This document shows, in pieces, positions 46,001-54,751 of a stretch of 64,000 nt of DNA. The notes beneath the pieces are model-generated. The model had not been told where the DNA came from. It saw only the letters and a list, made by a program, of their open reading frames with translations, and searched no databases. A program made the position numbers and the translations under genes. Position 1 is the stretch's first letter, and every line of letters starts with the position of its first letter. The stretch comes from Ignavibacteria bacterium (GTDB taxonomy: Bacteria; Bacteroidota; Ignavibacteria; Tepidaquicellales; Tepidaquicellaceae). The stretch lies in NCBI GenBank assembly GCA_019694675.1, contig JAIBBK010000017.1:1-64000 (forward strand), in the 5' to 3' direction.

Positions 46001-49000
46001 ACTGCGTATTTCTCCATACAATATAACATCTGCAACATTGTTCATTATGGAATCTCCAAAATAAATATGAGCTCTTCCGTCTTGCGAGCCATAGATATTA
46101 TTATATGTCAGTGAAGTGACAATAACATCGGAAAAACCGTCTCCATTAACATCACCGGCAGATGAAACATCACCAAAGTCGTCTGCTATTTGTTCTCCGA
46201 ACATTTTGACATCTGCTATTGTGTCCATGTTCGCACCGCCAAAATAAATGTAAGCCTTTCCGGTATCCGACCCATTTGGAGGTAATTCATGAGGAGCTCC
46301 GATAATCACATCAGAGTATCCATCTCGGTTTACATCTCCGGCTGATGACACAGTGCTTCCAAAAAGATCATCGGTTTCTTCACCGGTCATTCTCAAATCG
46401 GCAAACTCATTCATTGTTGCTCCGCCAAAGTAAATGTATACTCTACCAACATCAGCTCCATATCTGTATGCTCCCACAATCACGTCTGAATATGAATCAC
46501 CGTTCACATCACCTGCTGATGAAACGTCTGTGCCAAAATAACCTCCTTCATTTGCGTCAAGTACAACATCTGCTGAAGCATCCATCGGTGATCCGCCAAA
46601 ATAAACATAAGCTTTACTAGCCCCGTGAGATCCGACAATTACATCAGAGTAATTGTCATTATTCACATCACCTGCAGAACTGACACTTTTTCCGAAATTA
46701 CTAACTTGCCGAATCAAGATTATATCAGGCGTGTTATCTAAAAGCTTACCGCCTAAGAAAATATATGCTCTTGCATAACTCGGAGCACCAACGATTATAT
46801 CTTCATACCCGTCATTGTTCACATCACCTGCTGATGATACAGCTCCTCCAAAATAGGAATTTGTTGTTTCACCGTTCATGACCATATCAGAAATAATTGG
46901 TGCTTCGGTTCTATATTCATAAACATAAACTTTACCGGCATTACCGTTAAACCACGGCGCACCCACTAAGTATTCAAGATGACCGTCACCGTTTATATCA
47001 CCTGCGGCGGATACGAAGGCGAAGTTCTCACCGGGGGTATCTTCACTCTTAATTATGTCCGGTATAGTATCCATCGGTGACCCGCCAAAATATATCTTTG
47101 CTTTTCCTTTTGCAGGCAATATGATATCACAGTATCCGTCTTTGTTCAGATCACCAAGACTTGAGAGCGTCATCCCTAATCTGGCATTTGAATCCGTTCC
47201 GTTAAATGTTAAGTCTGCGGAATTGTTCATAGGGTTACCGCCGTAATATATGTACACTCTTCCAGCATCGGATGAACCATACTGTGAAGCTCCTACAATC
47301 ACATCTGAAAATCCGTCTCCGGTCACATCGCCTGCAGATAACCAGGAACCGAAGTTACCGCCCTCACCAAACAATGTCAGATAAATGTTCGAACTCATGT
47401 TACTTCCGCCTAAATAAATATATGCCCTTCCTGTCTGTCCATCATAATGAGTAGCGCTTACTATTACATCGGGATAGCTGTCTCCGTTTACATCTCCGGC
47501 GGGTGAAGAGAGAAAACCAAAGTAGCTTCCAGCTGTCTCACCTGTCATCGTTACATCAGGTACATTGTCCATTGCTATTCCTCCGAAGAAAATATATGCA
47601 TTGCCTATGGACGAAGAAGAACCCGGTTCACCTATCAGCACATCGGAAAAACCGTCGCCATTGAAATCATCGGATGAAACTGACGCGCCAAAATAACGAT
47701 CTGAAGACACGCCTGACATAATGATGTCAGCAACATTGTTCATCTGTGCTCCGCCGAAATAGATGTAAGCCCTGCCAGTGTTTGTACTATAATGAACCGC
47801 GCCGACAATTACATCATCATACCCGTCTCCATTCACATCGCCGGCTGTGGAGACCACCTTTCCGAATTCACTGCTTTGCCCTTCTTCTCCACTAAGTATC
47901 ACATCAGGAATTGTGTCAAAGACCGTTCCGCCATAAAAAATATAAGCTTTGCCTGTTGAAGCATTCCAGGTAGAGCCGACAATAAAATCATTGAATCCAT
48001 CTTTGTTCACATCGCCGGCAGAGCTGACAGACATACCAAATCCTTGAAATGAACCCGGGCCAAAAAGCCGCTTAACTGAATCAAGAGCAAAATTCTCCGG
48101 AATAATATTGTACTCATAGAAGTAAGCTCTACCTACCTGAGAATTATGTTCCGACGCGCCAACCAGCAGTTCCGTATATCCGTCACCGGTGAAATCTCCG
48201 GTGGCCGCCACTGAAACTCCGAAATTATCGGCATTGCTTTCTCCCGTGTAAGTCACATCAGCGAATTCATTCATCGAAGCTCCTCCAAAATATACAAACG
48301 CTTTTCCCGGCTGTGTCGGATGCGCCGCACCGACAATTATGTCCGAGTAGCCGTCTCTGTTCAGATCGCCGGCAGAAGAAGTTGACATTCCGAAAACAGC
48401 GCTGTCAATCCCTCCGGATATGGTAAGATCAGAAATTTTGTTCATAGAGCTCCCGCCGAAAAACAAATATACTTTACCGGCATTCGCATACCTGTACGCT
48501 CCGACAATTACATCCGAGTACCCGTCGCCGTTTACATCTCCGGCTGCGGAAACATTAACTCCGAAATTACCGCCTTCACCGGTCAATGTGACATCAGAAA
48601 CATTGTTCATTAATGAACCGCCATAGTATATGTAAGCCCTTCCTGTGTCTGAACCATACCTGTACGCACCGATGATCACATCATCAAATCCGTCATCATT
48701 CACATCTCCGGCTGAAGATGCTGAACTTCCGAAATAGTCATTGCTGTATTCACCGTTCATGATCACATCAGGTGTGTTGTCCATTGTTTGTCCTCCAAAG
48801 AAGACATAGGCTCTGCCTTTATTTGAGCTGTGTCCGTATGCTCCGGCAATGAAATCGTCATACCCGTCATTGTTCACATCTCCCGTTGATGAGAAGTGCT
48901 GACCAAAGAAATTGCCCGGTCCTTCACCCGTAAAAATCACATCCGCGACAGCATCCATGGAAAGACCTCCGTAGAAGATATATGCTCTGCCGGTATTTCC

Positions 49001-49564
49001 GTTGTACTCGTGAGCTCCAATGACAACATCTGAGAAACCATCGTCGTTAAAATCTCCGGAAGAGACACTGCTTCCAAATTCACTTGAGTCTTCACCCTTC
49101 AAGATCATGTCCGGTTCACTATTCCAGATAGCGCCGCCGAAGAATATATAAGCTCTGCCTGTATCTGAATTGTAATGCAACGCTCCTACAATTATGTCAT
49201 TAATTCCGTCACCGTTAACATCGCCTGCGGAACTTACACAACCGCCAAATGCCTCACCCGCTGATTCACCGTTTAAAATTCTTCTTTGGATAAAATCCGT
49301 TTCAGGTTCTTCCGGGATCAGCCTGTTTCCGTTCTCATCACGAAGTCCGCTCAGCAGGCTTTTCGTAACACCCGGCGGAAGAGAATCTTTGTGTTGATAT
49401 TGAGGCGTTCCGAAGCTGTGGCGATCAGAGACATGACCGGCGGAAATGGTAGATGACTTGAGGGAGGCCGAACCGGATCTGATCCAGTTTGCATGTGCTT
49501 CTGCATTATGCAGAAAAATTGCCGCGAGAATTACAATAATGATCTTGTAATTGAGTTCTTTCAT
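43100..49564 (-). CDS. Composite giant: three FG-GAP propellers, beta-solenoid, X-dockerin cassette
   Basis: Secreted protein of 2154 residues, the largest here. Signal peptide MKELNYKIIIVILAAIFLHNAEA. From about 95 to 1285 there are 21 FG-GAP repeats, again three sets of seven, with boundaries marked by altered last strands (RAYFYEYNIIPENFALD, KVYVYEYRTEAPIISD). From about 1290 to 1655 is a beta-solenoid of short hydrophobic rungs (LTVNTNAQLTIDSSKSLFVN, ITLNSGGLISGKGSIVF, LLSVISGNLDLNGFTITL). A further beta-sandwich (about 1800-1965, GGAGFNGSVGRMAAAF, YVGYIQTT) precedes the X module (VILHRNHLETWSH) and dockerin (2090-2154; DINKDGMVDASD, DINGDGTVDASD), ending MNPIISP. In the dockerin the usual IDND/ADNN tetrads are VEND/VENN. 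Likely a surface or extracellular matrix protein. Confidence 0.88.
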   Translation of the reverse strand: MKELNYKIIIVILAAIFLHNAEAHANWIRSGSASLKSSTISAGHVSDRHSFGTPQYQHKDSLPPGVTKSLLSGLRDENGNRLIPEEPETDFIQRRILNGESAGEAFGGCVSSAGDVNGDGINDIIVGALHYNSDTGRAYIFFGGAIWNSEPDMILKGEDSSEFGSSVSSGDFNDDGFSDVVIGAHEYNGNTGRAYIFYGGLSMDAVADVIFTGEGPGNFFGQHFSSTGDVNNDGYDDFIAGAYGHSSNKGRAYVFFGGQTMDNTPDVIMNGEYSNDYFGSSASSAGDVNDDGFDDVIIGAYRYGSDTGRAYIYYGGSLMNNVSDVTLTGEGGNFGVNVSAAGDVNGDGYSDVIVGAYRYANAGKVYLFFGGSSMNKISDLTISGGIDSAVFGMSTSSAGDLNRDGYSDIIVGAAHPTQPGKAFVYFGGASMNEFADVTYTGESNADNFGVSVAATGDFTGDGYTELLVGASEHNSQVGRAYFYEYNIIPENFALDSVKRLFGPGSFQGFGMSVSSAGDVNKDGFNDFIVGSTWNASTGKAYIFYGGTVFDTIPDVILSGEEGQSSEFGKVVSTAGDVNGDGYDDVIVGAVHYSTNTGRAYIYFGGAQMNNVADIIMSGVSSDRYFGASVSSDDFNGDGFSDVLIGEPGSSSSIGNAYIFFGGIAMDNVPDVTMTGETAGSYFGFLSSPAGDVNGDSYPDVIVSATHYDGQTGRAYIYLGGSNMSSNIYLTLFGEGGNFGSWLSAGDVTGDGFSDVIVGASQYGSSDAGRVYIYYGGNPMNNSADLTFNGTDSNARLGMTLSSLGDLNKDGYCDIILPAKGKAKIYFGGSPMDTIPDIIKSEDTPGENFAFVSAAGDINGDGHLEYLVGAPWFNGNAGKVYVYEYRTEAPIISDMVMNGETTNSYFGGAVSSAGDVNNDGYEDIIVGAPSYARAYIFLGGKLLDNTPDIILIRQVSNFGKSVSSAGDVNNDNYSDVIVGSHGASKAYVYFGGSPMDASADVVLDANEGGYFGTDVSSAGDVNGDSYSDVIVGAYRYGADVGRVYIYFGGATMNEFADLRMTGEETDDLFGSTVSSAGDVNRDGYSDVIIGAPHELPPNGSDTGKAYIYFGGANMDTIADVKMFGEQIADDFGDVSSAGDVNGDGFSDVIVTSLTYNNIYGSQDGRAHIYFGDSIMNNVADVILYGEIRSQFGRTPSAGDINGDGFSDIIVGSEQFENKRGKVYIYYGGAQMNNTVDITMTGELQGDCFGVAVSSAGDVNNDGFDDILVGAPEKNSNTGKAYLYLASAIGSPSAKFFRSKASGIWSSALTWEMSNNGGIDWIPATSTPDNTSASVSIQGFHTVTVTENISANFLTVNTNAQLTIDSSKSLFVNGESGTGITLNSGGLISGKGSIVFDSPSLMNNGDIDVSVFSFKGTTSVSGAGRFTGSAVALIDSGSNVSLQTDHQFSKIIINSLGSLNASSRTLKLSHPGEAITNHGTFITANGTIEYNGDSAQSLTTQNIDYSNITINNASGVSLSSADSLPGLLSVISGNLDLNGFTITLLDTARLFESAGNTVRGNGSVVTTRFINNPFFLNVGGLGAVLTSNKNFGITRITRTHTALEVAESFPGIRRQFLIEPQNNSALNAHFIFRYDDSELDTLQESALGLYHSTDGGQSYSSEGGYVDTINNLIALNYVHTFSLWTAGRDTSGNQDDSVLVNNLYAKGKTCKKWGASDTISAVINRPQIVSDSVKVNFLIKNMETFVIIFDTDLTIPYFPDSTSLVSLQMPSIGPPGSYSVIVQAIPDELVPLNGYDSKEYCFSLSCDAFNYTDPCSGMNGGAGFNGSVGRMAAAFRNQSMTDTFPIYAIDHSFLDSSSGDVFYKLAIYEDDGNGMPGAAMYVSPQLQTPQGTSSVVSKVHELDSPINILPNTRFYVGYIQTTSENIRASYQHEIPVRRNAFYFSHSDTSGVWHDFSDSSKNFRIDISPRTSRELQLTILLEGLYNSTTGIMTPDTVTVQVRSYNDPEVIIDSSRRCLDSAGTGNFNFIRVNNDSAYYLVILHRNHLETWSHANPFYFNNCEASYDFTDNIAKSYSSNMTQLPGTPVKFGFYAGDINKDGMVDASDYESVENDVFNFAEGYVSTDINGDGTVDASDAAIVENNAYNFVCVMNPIISP

Positions 49565-49764
49565 ATTTGTTTTCCTTTTTGCTTGAGACTAAGACCTTCT
49601 TATACCGGCTCAGTCTTATAATTTCCGGTTTGGGAATTTGTTAAGAACCTGGAAAGCAATGGGCACTCTTCAGAAGCGAGAAGCACAATGCACTATCCAA
49701 AATACCGCATTCTCAAAAATTGCAGGACGCTGTGCTAACAAAGGCAAAACAGCATAACAACCGT

Positions 49765-49944
49765 TCAGGGTATCCGAACTTTCAAGACTAATGTTAACGT
49801 CTTAATGATGTTCTTTTTCTTTGACTTGAGTACACTTTCTTTTCTAAGATCTTCTTCTATATCCCGGAATAAAATGTAATCATAATCAATTTTTTTTTCA
49901 ACGGCCTCGTTTGATTTCTGAATCTTGTTCTTCTTGCGTTTCAT
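49765..49944 (-). CDS. Possible small basic protein (59 aa)
   Basis: An open frame starting MKRKKNKIQKSNEAVEKK, continuing through IDYDYILFRDIEEDL and ending KTLTLVLKVRIP before TGA. It is highly charged and helix-prone, uses codons normal for the region, and lies alone in a 538-base gap between two surface-protein genes on the same strand. No promoter or Shine-Dalgarno could be assigned and I know no family. It could be chance. Confidence 0.4.
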   Translation of the reverse strand: MKRKKNKIQKSNEAVEKKIDYDYILFRDIEEDLRKESVLKSKKKNIIKTLTLVLKVRIP

Positions 49945-50070
49945 AGGTTTACAGGAAAAAGGTTAGTGCAATTTAGAAATAGCTGCTCTGTTAATTCCAA
50001 ATCCGTATGTCACCATGAGTGAGCACAACACAGACAAAAAGAACACGGCAGAAAACTCAGCCGGTAAAGA

Positions 50071-50096
50071 GCGGGCAGAACTTTCATCCTGCCCGC
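50071..50096 (-). terminator. Hairpin terminator of the 282-aa T9SS protein gene
   Basis: GCGGGCAG (50071-50078) and CTGCCCGC (50089-50096) form a perfect 8-bp stem with a 10-base loop, 7 bases after the stop codon in minus-strand sense, followed by TCTTT. Confidence 0.7.
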
Positions 50097-50102
50097 ATCC
50101 TG

Positions 50103-50951
50103 TCACTTTACCAAAAACATCTTTCTAACCTGAACATAATTTCCTGCTTCAAATCTATAGAAATATACACCGCTTGCGAAGCGGCTTCCGTCGAACTGAA
50201 CAGAATATGTTCCCGCATTCTGATTCTCGTTGACGAGTGTTTCCATTTCCTTTCCTGTTATATCGTAGATCTTAAGTGTTACAAAACTTTCAGCCGGCAG
50301 TTCATAATTGATCCTTGTCGCCGGGTTGAAAGGATTCGGGAAATTCTGCTGAAGCGAATACTCCTTAGGAACGATCGTATTGTCTTCAGCACCCGGGTTG
50401 TTATCTGATGTAGTTTCTAAAGTACGGGTAACATCTACAATTTGATTATCTACGTAAGCAAAGACCTTTGTAAAAGGATTCTCGGGACCTGTTCTGAATT
50501 TCAGATTGAGCGGAGCATCCGACATAGATCCCGCAGAAGTTGTAAGCCTCACTCTGGCGATAAGTGTACCCGGCGATTCAGTTGAAACAGAGGGAAGGTT
50601 CTCTTTTCCCGGAACGGCATTAGCGGCCATGCGCAGTTGACTGCCTGAAACATTTGGATTTCTTGGTCGGAGATTTTCCGGCAGATCGGAACCTGTTATC
50701 GAGAGTGTAAGCGAACCCCCGTTGGCAATTGCAGGATTGAAATCAAAGAAGTACTGTCCGAGGACATATCTGAATTTTGATTCATGAGAATTTGTATGCT
50801 GAAGCAGAATGTCGAACTCGTATGTGTTTGAAGAAACGAGCATTATGTTTTCCACCGAGAGTTTGTACGCCGGCATTTCCGCCTGACAAAGATTCACTGC
50901 CAGAAGCGATATCACGACTATTACTGCTGATCTTAGTTTTGAGTTTGTCAT
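50103..50951 (-). CDS. Secreted beta-sandwich protein (possibly cohesin-like) with T9SS sorting domain
   Basis: A 282-residue protein with signal peptide (1-24, ending LCQAE), one all-beta domain (about 28-175), a short linker, and a T9SS type A sorting domain (198-282, QNFPNPFNP to RKMFLVK). The beta domain has a pattern reminiscent of cohesins: YEFDILLQHT, YFFDFNPAIANGG (compare the 'F.LNYDP.VL' strand of cohesins), LTLSITGSDLP, GTLIARVRLTTSAG and APLNLKFRTG. Cohesins are the partners of dockerins, and dockerins are abundant around this gene, so it is a candidate cell-surface receptor for them. That is an inference from pattern and context only. It may instead be a generic Bacteroidota secreted Ig-like domain. 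Confidence 0.8.
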   Translation of the reverse strand: MTNSKLRSAVIVVISLLAVNLCQAEMPAYKLSVENIMLVSSNTYEFDILLQHTNSHESKFRYVLGQYFFDFNPAIANGGSLTLSITGSDLPENLRPRNPNVSGSQLRMAANAVPGKENLPSVSTESPGTLIARVRLTTSAGSMSDAPLNLKFRTGPENPFTKVFAYVDNQIVDVTRTLETTSDNNPGAEDNTIVPKEYSLQQNFPNPFNPATRINYELPAESFVTLKIYDITGKEMETLVNENQNAGTYSVQFDGSRFASGVYFYRFEAGNYVQVRKMFLVK

Positions 50952-51032
50952 TTTGGTTTTGTTTGAAGTTTCTGAAAATTCCTTTAGCTATTGCGGAACA
51001 GGGCACAAGCCCCGCCCCGCGATAAAAAATAG

Positions 51033-52634
51033 TTATGGTCGCATTACGGATACGATGTTGTAAGCGTTGTTATCGGCTATAAGCAGGTCTGAGCCGTCAA
51101 CCAAAAGATCACCGTTCAGATCTGATTTAACATAACCTTCTGTGCCTGCCGATGCATTGTTGTCAACAATCCCCAGGTCAGTGGCATCCACTATTCCGTC
51201 CTGATCTACATCACCGCTGTAGATGCAGTATCTCGAGCCCTTCAGGATTTGATTACCTCCGTATGCCTGCGAAGCTGAAGATGTGAAATCGTAATTATTG
51301 ACGGACCCGTCTCCCTTAACAAGATGCACTCCTCCCGGCTTGGACCATGTTTCAATGGTGCTGCGATGCCTGACCACAATGTGATAATTTCCGGTTGGGG
51401 GCTTATGAAAATAGAACTGACCGGAATGAGTAAAAGGACTGATAACTCCTTTGCAGGTATCCCTGAATGTATAAGGCGCAGTTGTGTTCCTTAGAAAGAC
51501 CGTAACTGTGTCTTGCATTGACATGATATCGGTAATTGGATCGTACATTCCTTCGAAAAGAACTTTCAGGTTCAGGTTGATATAATTTGGAGTGAAATCA
51601 GAAATGCAAAAATCATCAAAATATGCTCCGTCAGCATTACCTATACAAGCGTTATGCGAGCTAATGCGATACCTAATTTTGACTTTATCAGTTCGATAAT
51701 TGGTTAAGTCAAATAGTTCGTTTGTCCACGTAACATTTGAGCCTTGCCATGAACGTAATTGCGTCCAGGTAAAGCCTCCGTTAGTGGATATTTCAAAGTA
51801 AATGTAATCGTATACAACAGGTTGTCCGGAACAACCTGCAGCCCATAAACCATATTTATGAAAGAAAGACACTACTGGAAAAACCGTATTGGTCAAATCA
51901 AAGACACCTTTCAAGGTAATTGTTGGATCGGAATTGTGAGAATAATTTCCTGTTCTACTGTCAGCTATGCAAAACGTCCCAGAATTAGGATTTGTTGATA
52001 AGGTATCCCAGCCGGAAAACCAGTTACTCTTTCCATTTTCAAAACCATCACAGAATGGAAAAATGAGGGTTGGATTTGTTGAGATAAATTCCTCAACTCT
52101 AACATCATCAATATACCATCCATCTTCAACCCCACCGCAAGGATTATGGGAACTTAATCTGAATCTGAATTTAACCAAGTTGGATTTATAATTGCGTAAA
52201 TCAAACTGCTCATGAATCCAGCCACTACCTACAGTCCATTGTTTCAATTGATTCCAATTGAAACCACCATTAGTTGATATTTCAAGATAGATGTAATCGT
52301 ATACAACAGGTTGACCAGAACAACCTTTAGCCCATAATTTGAACTTGTGTATGAATGTCAATACAGGAAACGTTGCACCGGATAGATTTAGTGGTTGAGA
52401 CAATGTGATTGTAGGATCAGAATTATATGTGTAATTCCCGATTCGACTATCTGTAATACAATGATTAGCAGAAATATATGTTGAGCTCAAAGTATCCCAG
52501 TTCCCCCCGCCTGTTATCCACTTCCCTTTGCCGTTTTCAAAATCATCGGAGAAATACGTCTGAGCTTTCAGAACGTTGGCGCTTCCCAAAATTAGGACGA
52601 TGAGAAGACAAGAAAGTTTGATTAAGTTTTTCAT
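51033..52634 (-). CDS. Secreted protein with two MAM-like jellyrolls and X-dockerin cassette
   Basis: A 533-residue secreted protein. Signal peptide MKNLIKLSCLLIVLILGSANVLKAQ is followed by two near-identical MAM/choice-of-anchor-J jellyroll domains (about 26-190 and 195-345), each containing FENGK..W, DSRxGNY, NSDPTITL, LWAxGCSGQPVVYDYIY, EISTNGGFxW and a closing YIDDV/YFDDF motif. The DNA of the two domains is also very similar, indicating recent internal duplication. The X module (about 360-470, VRHRSTIETWSK) and dockerin (473-533; DVDQDGIVDATD, DLNGDLLVDGSD) follow. MAM-like domains often bind glycans or mediate adhesion. The gene lies 81 bases before the candidate cohesin-like gene on the same strand and could be co-transcribed with it. 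Confidence 0.88.
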   Translation of the reverse strand: MKNLIKLSCLLIVLILGSANVLKAQTYFSDDFENGKGKWITGGGNWDTLSSTYISANHCITDSRIGNYTYNSDPTITLSQPLNLSGATFPVLTFIHKFKLWAKGCSGQPVVYDYIYLEISTNGGFNWNQLKQWTVGSGWIHEQFDLRNYKSNLVKFRFRLSSHNPCGGVEDGWYIDDVRVEEFISTNPTLIFPFCDGFENGKSNWFSGWDTLSTNPNSGTFCIADSRTGNYSHNSDPTITLKGVFDLTNTVFPVVSFFHKYGLWAAGCSGQPVVYDYIYFEISTNGGFTWTQLRSWQGSNVTWTNELFDLTNYRTDKVKIRYRISSHNACIGNADGAYFDDFCISDFTPNYINLNLKVLFEGMYDPITDIMSMQDTVTVFLRNTTAPYTFRDTCKGVISPFTHSGQFYFHKPPTGNYHIVVRHRSTIETWSKPGGVHLVKGDGSVNNYDFTSSASQAYGGNQILKGSRYCIYSGDVDQDGIVDATDLGIVDNNASAGTEGYVKSDLNGDLLVDGSDLLIADNNAYNIVSVMRP

Positions 52635-52787
52635 AACGATTGGTGTTAAGGTTTTGAAAATATTTTTTGGGTAATTGCATAAGTTCTTATTGTAAGATGA
52701 AATCGGTTAACTCTCACTTCCCGGAGAAGAAGCAGCCGAATGTTTCCAATGGGAAGAGAAATAGATTTTCCGCTAACAGACAGGCCG

Positions 52788-52809
52788 GCTCCGGCTATGA
52801 AGCCGGAGC
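52788..52809. repeat. Palindrome GCTCCGGCT-ATGA-AGCCGGAGC
   Basis: Perfect 9-bp stem with 4-base loop in the 636-base gap upstream of the MAM-like gene; a REP-like element. Confidence 0.7.
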
Positions 52810-52847
52810 TTGATAAGGAACAGGCAGTGAAGGTTGGGCCTGAGCAG

Positions 52848-53057
52848 TTAGGAAGATATGAATTGTGAGATGTCATGTTTTTGTTTTTCAAAATTCTTGT
52901 CAAACTTACTGCCGGTAATCAAGATATTGCAACTACACTTTTGCCCGGTTTCCTCAGTGGAATTTCCTGAATGGGCAGAAGAAATATTGATTTCTATCTG
53001 AAATTTAGGTTTTTTGAATCTCAGCTTACTCAAAATCCTTTGAAGGAATCGATACAT
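52848..53057 (-). CDS. Possible small protein (69 aa) or gene remnant
   Basis: Open frame starting MYRFLQRILSKLRFKKPKF and ending KQKHDISQFISS. It has plausible codon use and a basic N-terminus but no recognised domain, no promoter and no Shine-Dalgarno. It is bordered by palindromic elements on both sides. Low confidence; may be decayed sequence. Confidence 0.3.
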   Translation of the reverse strand: MYRFLQRILSKLRFKKPKFQIEINISSAHSGNSTEETGQKCSCNILITGSKFDKNFEKQKHDISQFISS

Positions 53058-53094
53058 TTTCGCTGTGATGACGAGACCTTCATCCCGGCACTTG

Positions 53095-53130
53095 CACAGT
53101 CAAGCGTCAGGATTAAGTCCTGATGTCACG
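53095..53130. repeat. 36-bp palindromic element, copy 1
   Basis: CACAGTCAAGCGTCAGGATT, then AAGTCCTGATGTCACG. The core (CGTCAGGA..TCCTGA.G) is a palindrome. It differs from copy 2 (53228-53263) at four positions, with the pairing mostly preserved. Confidence 0.85.
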
Positions 53131-53207
53131 GGAGTCCTTCACTACTCTTTTTGCGCTTTCAAACTTCGCCTTTCACTTCTAAGCCAGAAACTCTAATTTT
53201 CACAAAT

Positions 53208-53287
53208 TGCGAGGAACAAAATTTCTACACAGCCAAGCGTCAGGACTAAGTCCTGACGCCACGATCGAAAATGCGAGGAACAAAATT
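53208..53287. repeat. 36-bp palindromic element copy 2 with 16-bp flanking direct repeats
   Basis: The element at 53228-53263 (core CGTCAGGACTAAGTCCTGACG) lies in a 48-base segment bounded by two exact copies of TGCGAGGAACAAAATT (53208-53223 and 53272-53287). The right copy is the first codons of the next gene. This looks like an insertion with target duplication at a start codon. Confidence 0.8.
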
Positions 53288-54731
53288 AATAGAACTGCTC
53301 AAGGCGTTTAGCCGCGAGGAATTGAGATCGTTCCGCAAATATCTTGATTCCCCTTTTCTTAAGCCCGGCCGTGATGTGGTTGATCTCTATGAGTATCTTA
53401 CTTGTTACTCACCGGACTATACGTCCGATGATCTGGATAAGACCATAGTCTTCAGGAATCTCTTTACCGATAAAGCATATAATGAACGGATCCTCGCCAA
53501 TCAGATCTTTGACCTGACCAAAGCCGCCGAGAAATTTCTAGCATACAATTCTCTGCTCAATAATGACCCGGAGTTCTATCTAAGTCTCAGCAAGGCATAT
53601 ATGGACAAAAACCTCCCGTGGCATTCACAGCGTGTGAACAAGGCGCTGGAGAAAATTCTGATCAGAGGGTTTTCGGTGAGGAAAGACTACATTGCAAAAT
53701 TCCGGCGCCTCACACAGCTGAACAACGCATACTATACCGAATACAATGATACTGCCAACCTCATAAAGAGCAAGACGGATTATTTCAATGCATCGGCCGT
53801 TCAGTTTGTGATGGATTACATAGACATACTTGGAAGCAGAGAACCTGCAAAGAATAATTGCGACAAGGATCTGAATAGTCCCATAATCGGCGCGGTTGAA
53901 GATTGCTTTGATGTTGACAAGTTTGCTGAGCTCGTAAAAGATGATGAGTCTCAGCAACCGTATGTGAAGATCCTCTATTACCTGTTGAAGATTCTGAAGG
54001 AACCCGAAGAGACCCGCTATTATTTCGAGTTCAGGAAATTCTTTTTTGATTACATCTCTCTTGAAGATCAGATCCTTGACAGGGAAGAGAAGAATACAGT
54101 ATTCAATTACCTCATCAACTACTGCACCCAACACTATAACATGGATTTCATGGCAGAGTCTCTGGAAGTGTACAAGAAAATGCTGGAGCACGAGGCATAT
54201 TCTGAATCAGAGAGCGATTCCATGCAGATACATATTTACAGAAACATACTTAAAGTGTGCGTTTCATTGAAAGAAACCGAATGGTTTGAATATTTCATTG
54301 ATAACTATGCCGACAAACTAAGCAAGGAATACAAAGATGACATGACCAACCTCTCATATTCACATCTTCATTTCCTGAGAAAGGATTTTGACGCGGCGCT
54401 TGAATCTATTAACAACATCAGCGAAAGTTTTGAACTGAGCAAAACAGATGTCAGAAATTTAAAGCTTAAGATCTTTTACGAACTGGAATACACTGAATCT
54501 GCCTTTGCACTTGTAAATTCATATAAACAGTTCCTGGCGCATACAACCGAGATCGCACCGGACAATAAAAAGATATTCGGAAATTTTGTAAGGTTTACAA
54601 ACAAACTTCTGAAAATTAAGGCAGAGCAGTCTAAGGAATCGCCGGGAATGTTAAGATCAAAAATAGAGAAGGAAGCAAAGCTCATAAACAAACAATGGCT
54701 TCTTGAGAAAGCAGATGAGCTAAAGGAGTAA
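53271..54731 (+). CDS. Helical ~490-aa protein of unknown function, paralogue 4 of 6
   Basis: A 486-residue helical protein, family signature at the N-terminus: TKLIELLKAFSREELRSFRKYL, in two parts, DSPFLKPGRDVVDLYEYL and FRNLFTDKAYNE. C-terminal signature: EWFEYFIDNYADKLSKEYKDD, TPR-like LRKDFDAALESINNISES, LKLKIFYELEYTESAF, and the end KQWLLEKADELKE. No secretion signal. The start aligns exactly with those of its relatives, which supports the ATG at 53271 even though a palindromic element appears to have inserted directly in front of it and may have disturbed its promoter. It is followed 20 bases later by an orphan X-dockerin fragment, as if the gene replaced the front of a surface-protein gene. 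Confidence 0.88.
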   Translation: MRGTKLIELLKAFSREELRSFRKYLDSPFLKPGRDVVDLYEYLTCYSPDYTSDDLDKTIVFRNLFTDKAYNERILANQIFDLTKAAEKFLAYNSLLNNDPEFYLSLSKAYMDKNLPWHSQRVNKALEKILIRGFSVRKDYIAKFRRLTQLNNAYYTEYNDTANLIKSKTDYFNASAVQFVMDYIDILGSREPAKNNCDKDLNSPIIGAVEDCFDVDKFAELVKDDESQQPYVKILYYLLKILKEPEETRYYFEFRKFFFDYISLEDQILDREEKNTVFNYLINYCTQHYNMDFMAESLEVYKKMLEHEAYSESESDSMQIHIYRNILKVCVSLKETEWFEYFIDNYADKLSKEYKDDMTNLSYSHLHFLRKDFDAALESINNISESFELSKTDVRNLKLKIFYELEYTESAFALVNSYKQFLAHTTEIAPDNKKIFGNFVRFTNKLLKIKAEQSKESPGMLRSKIEKEAKLINKQWLLEKADELKE

Positions 54732-54751
54732 ACTTCACACTCTGCGAATAG

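Noticed and set aside
52646..52903. Open frame of 85 residues on the minus strand
   Set aside because: It spans a REP-like palindrome, overlaps the 52848-53057 frame and looks non-coding.
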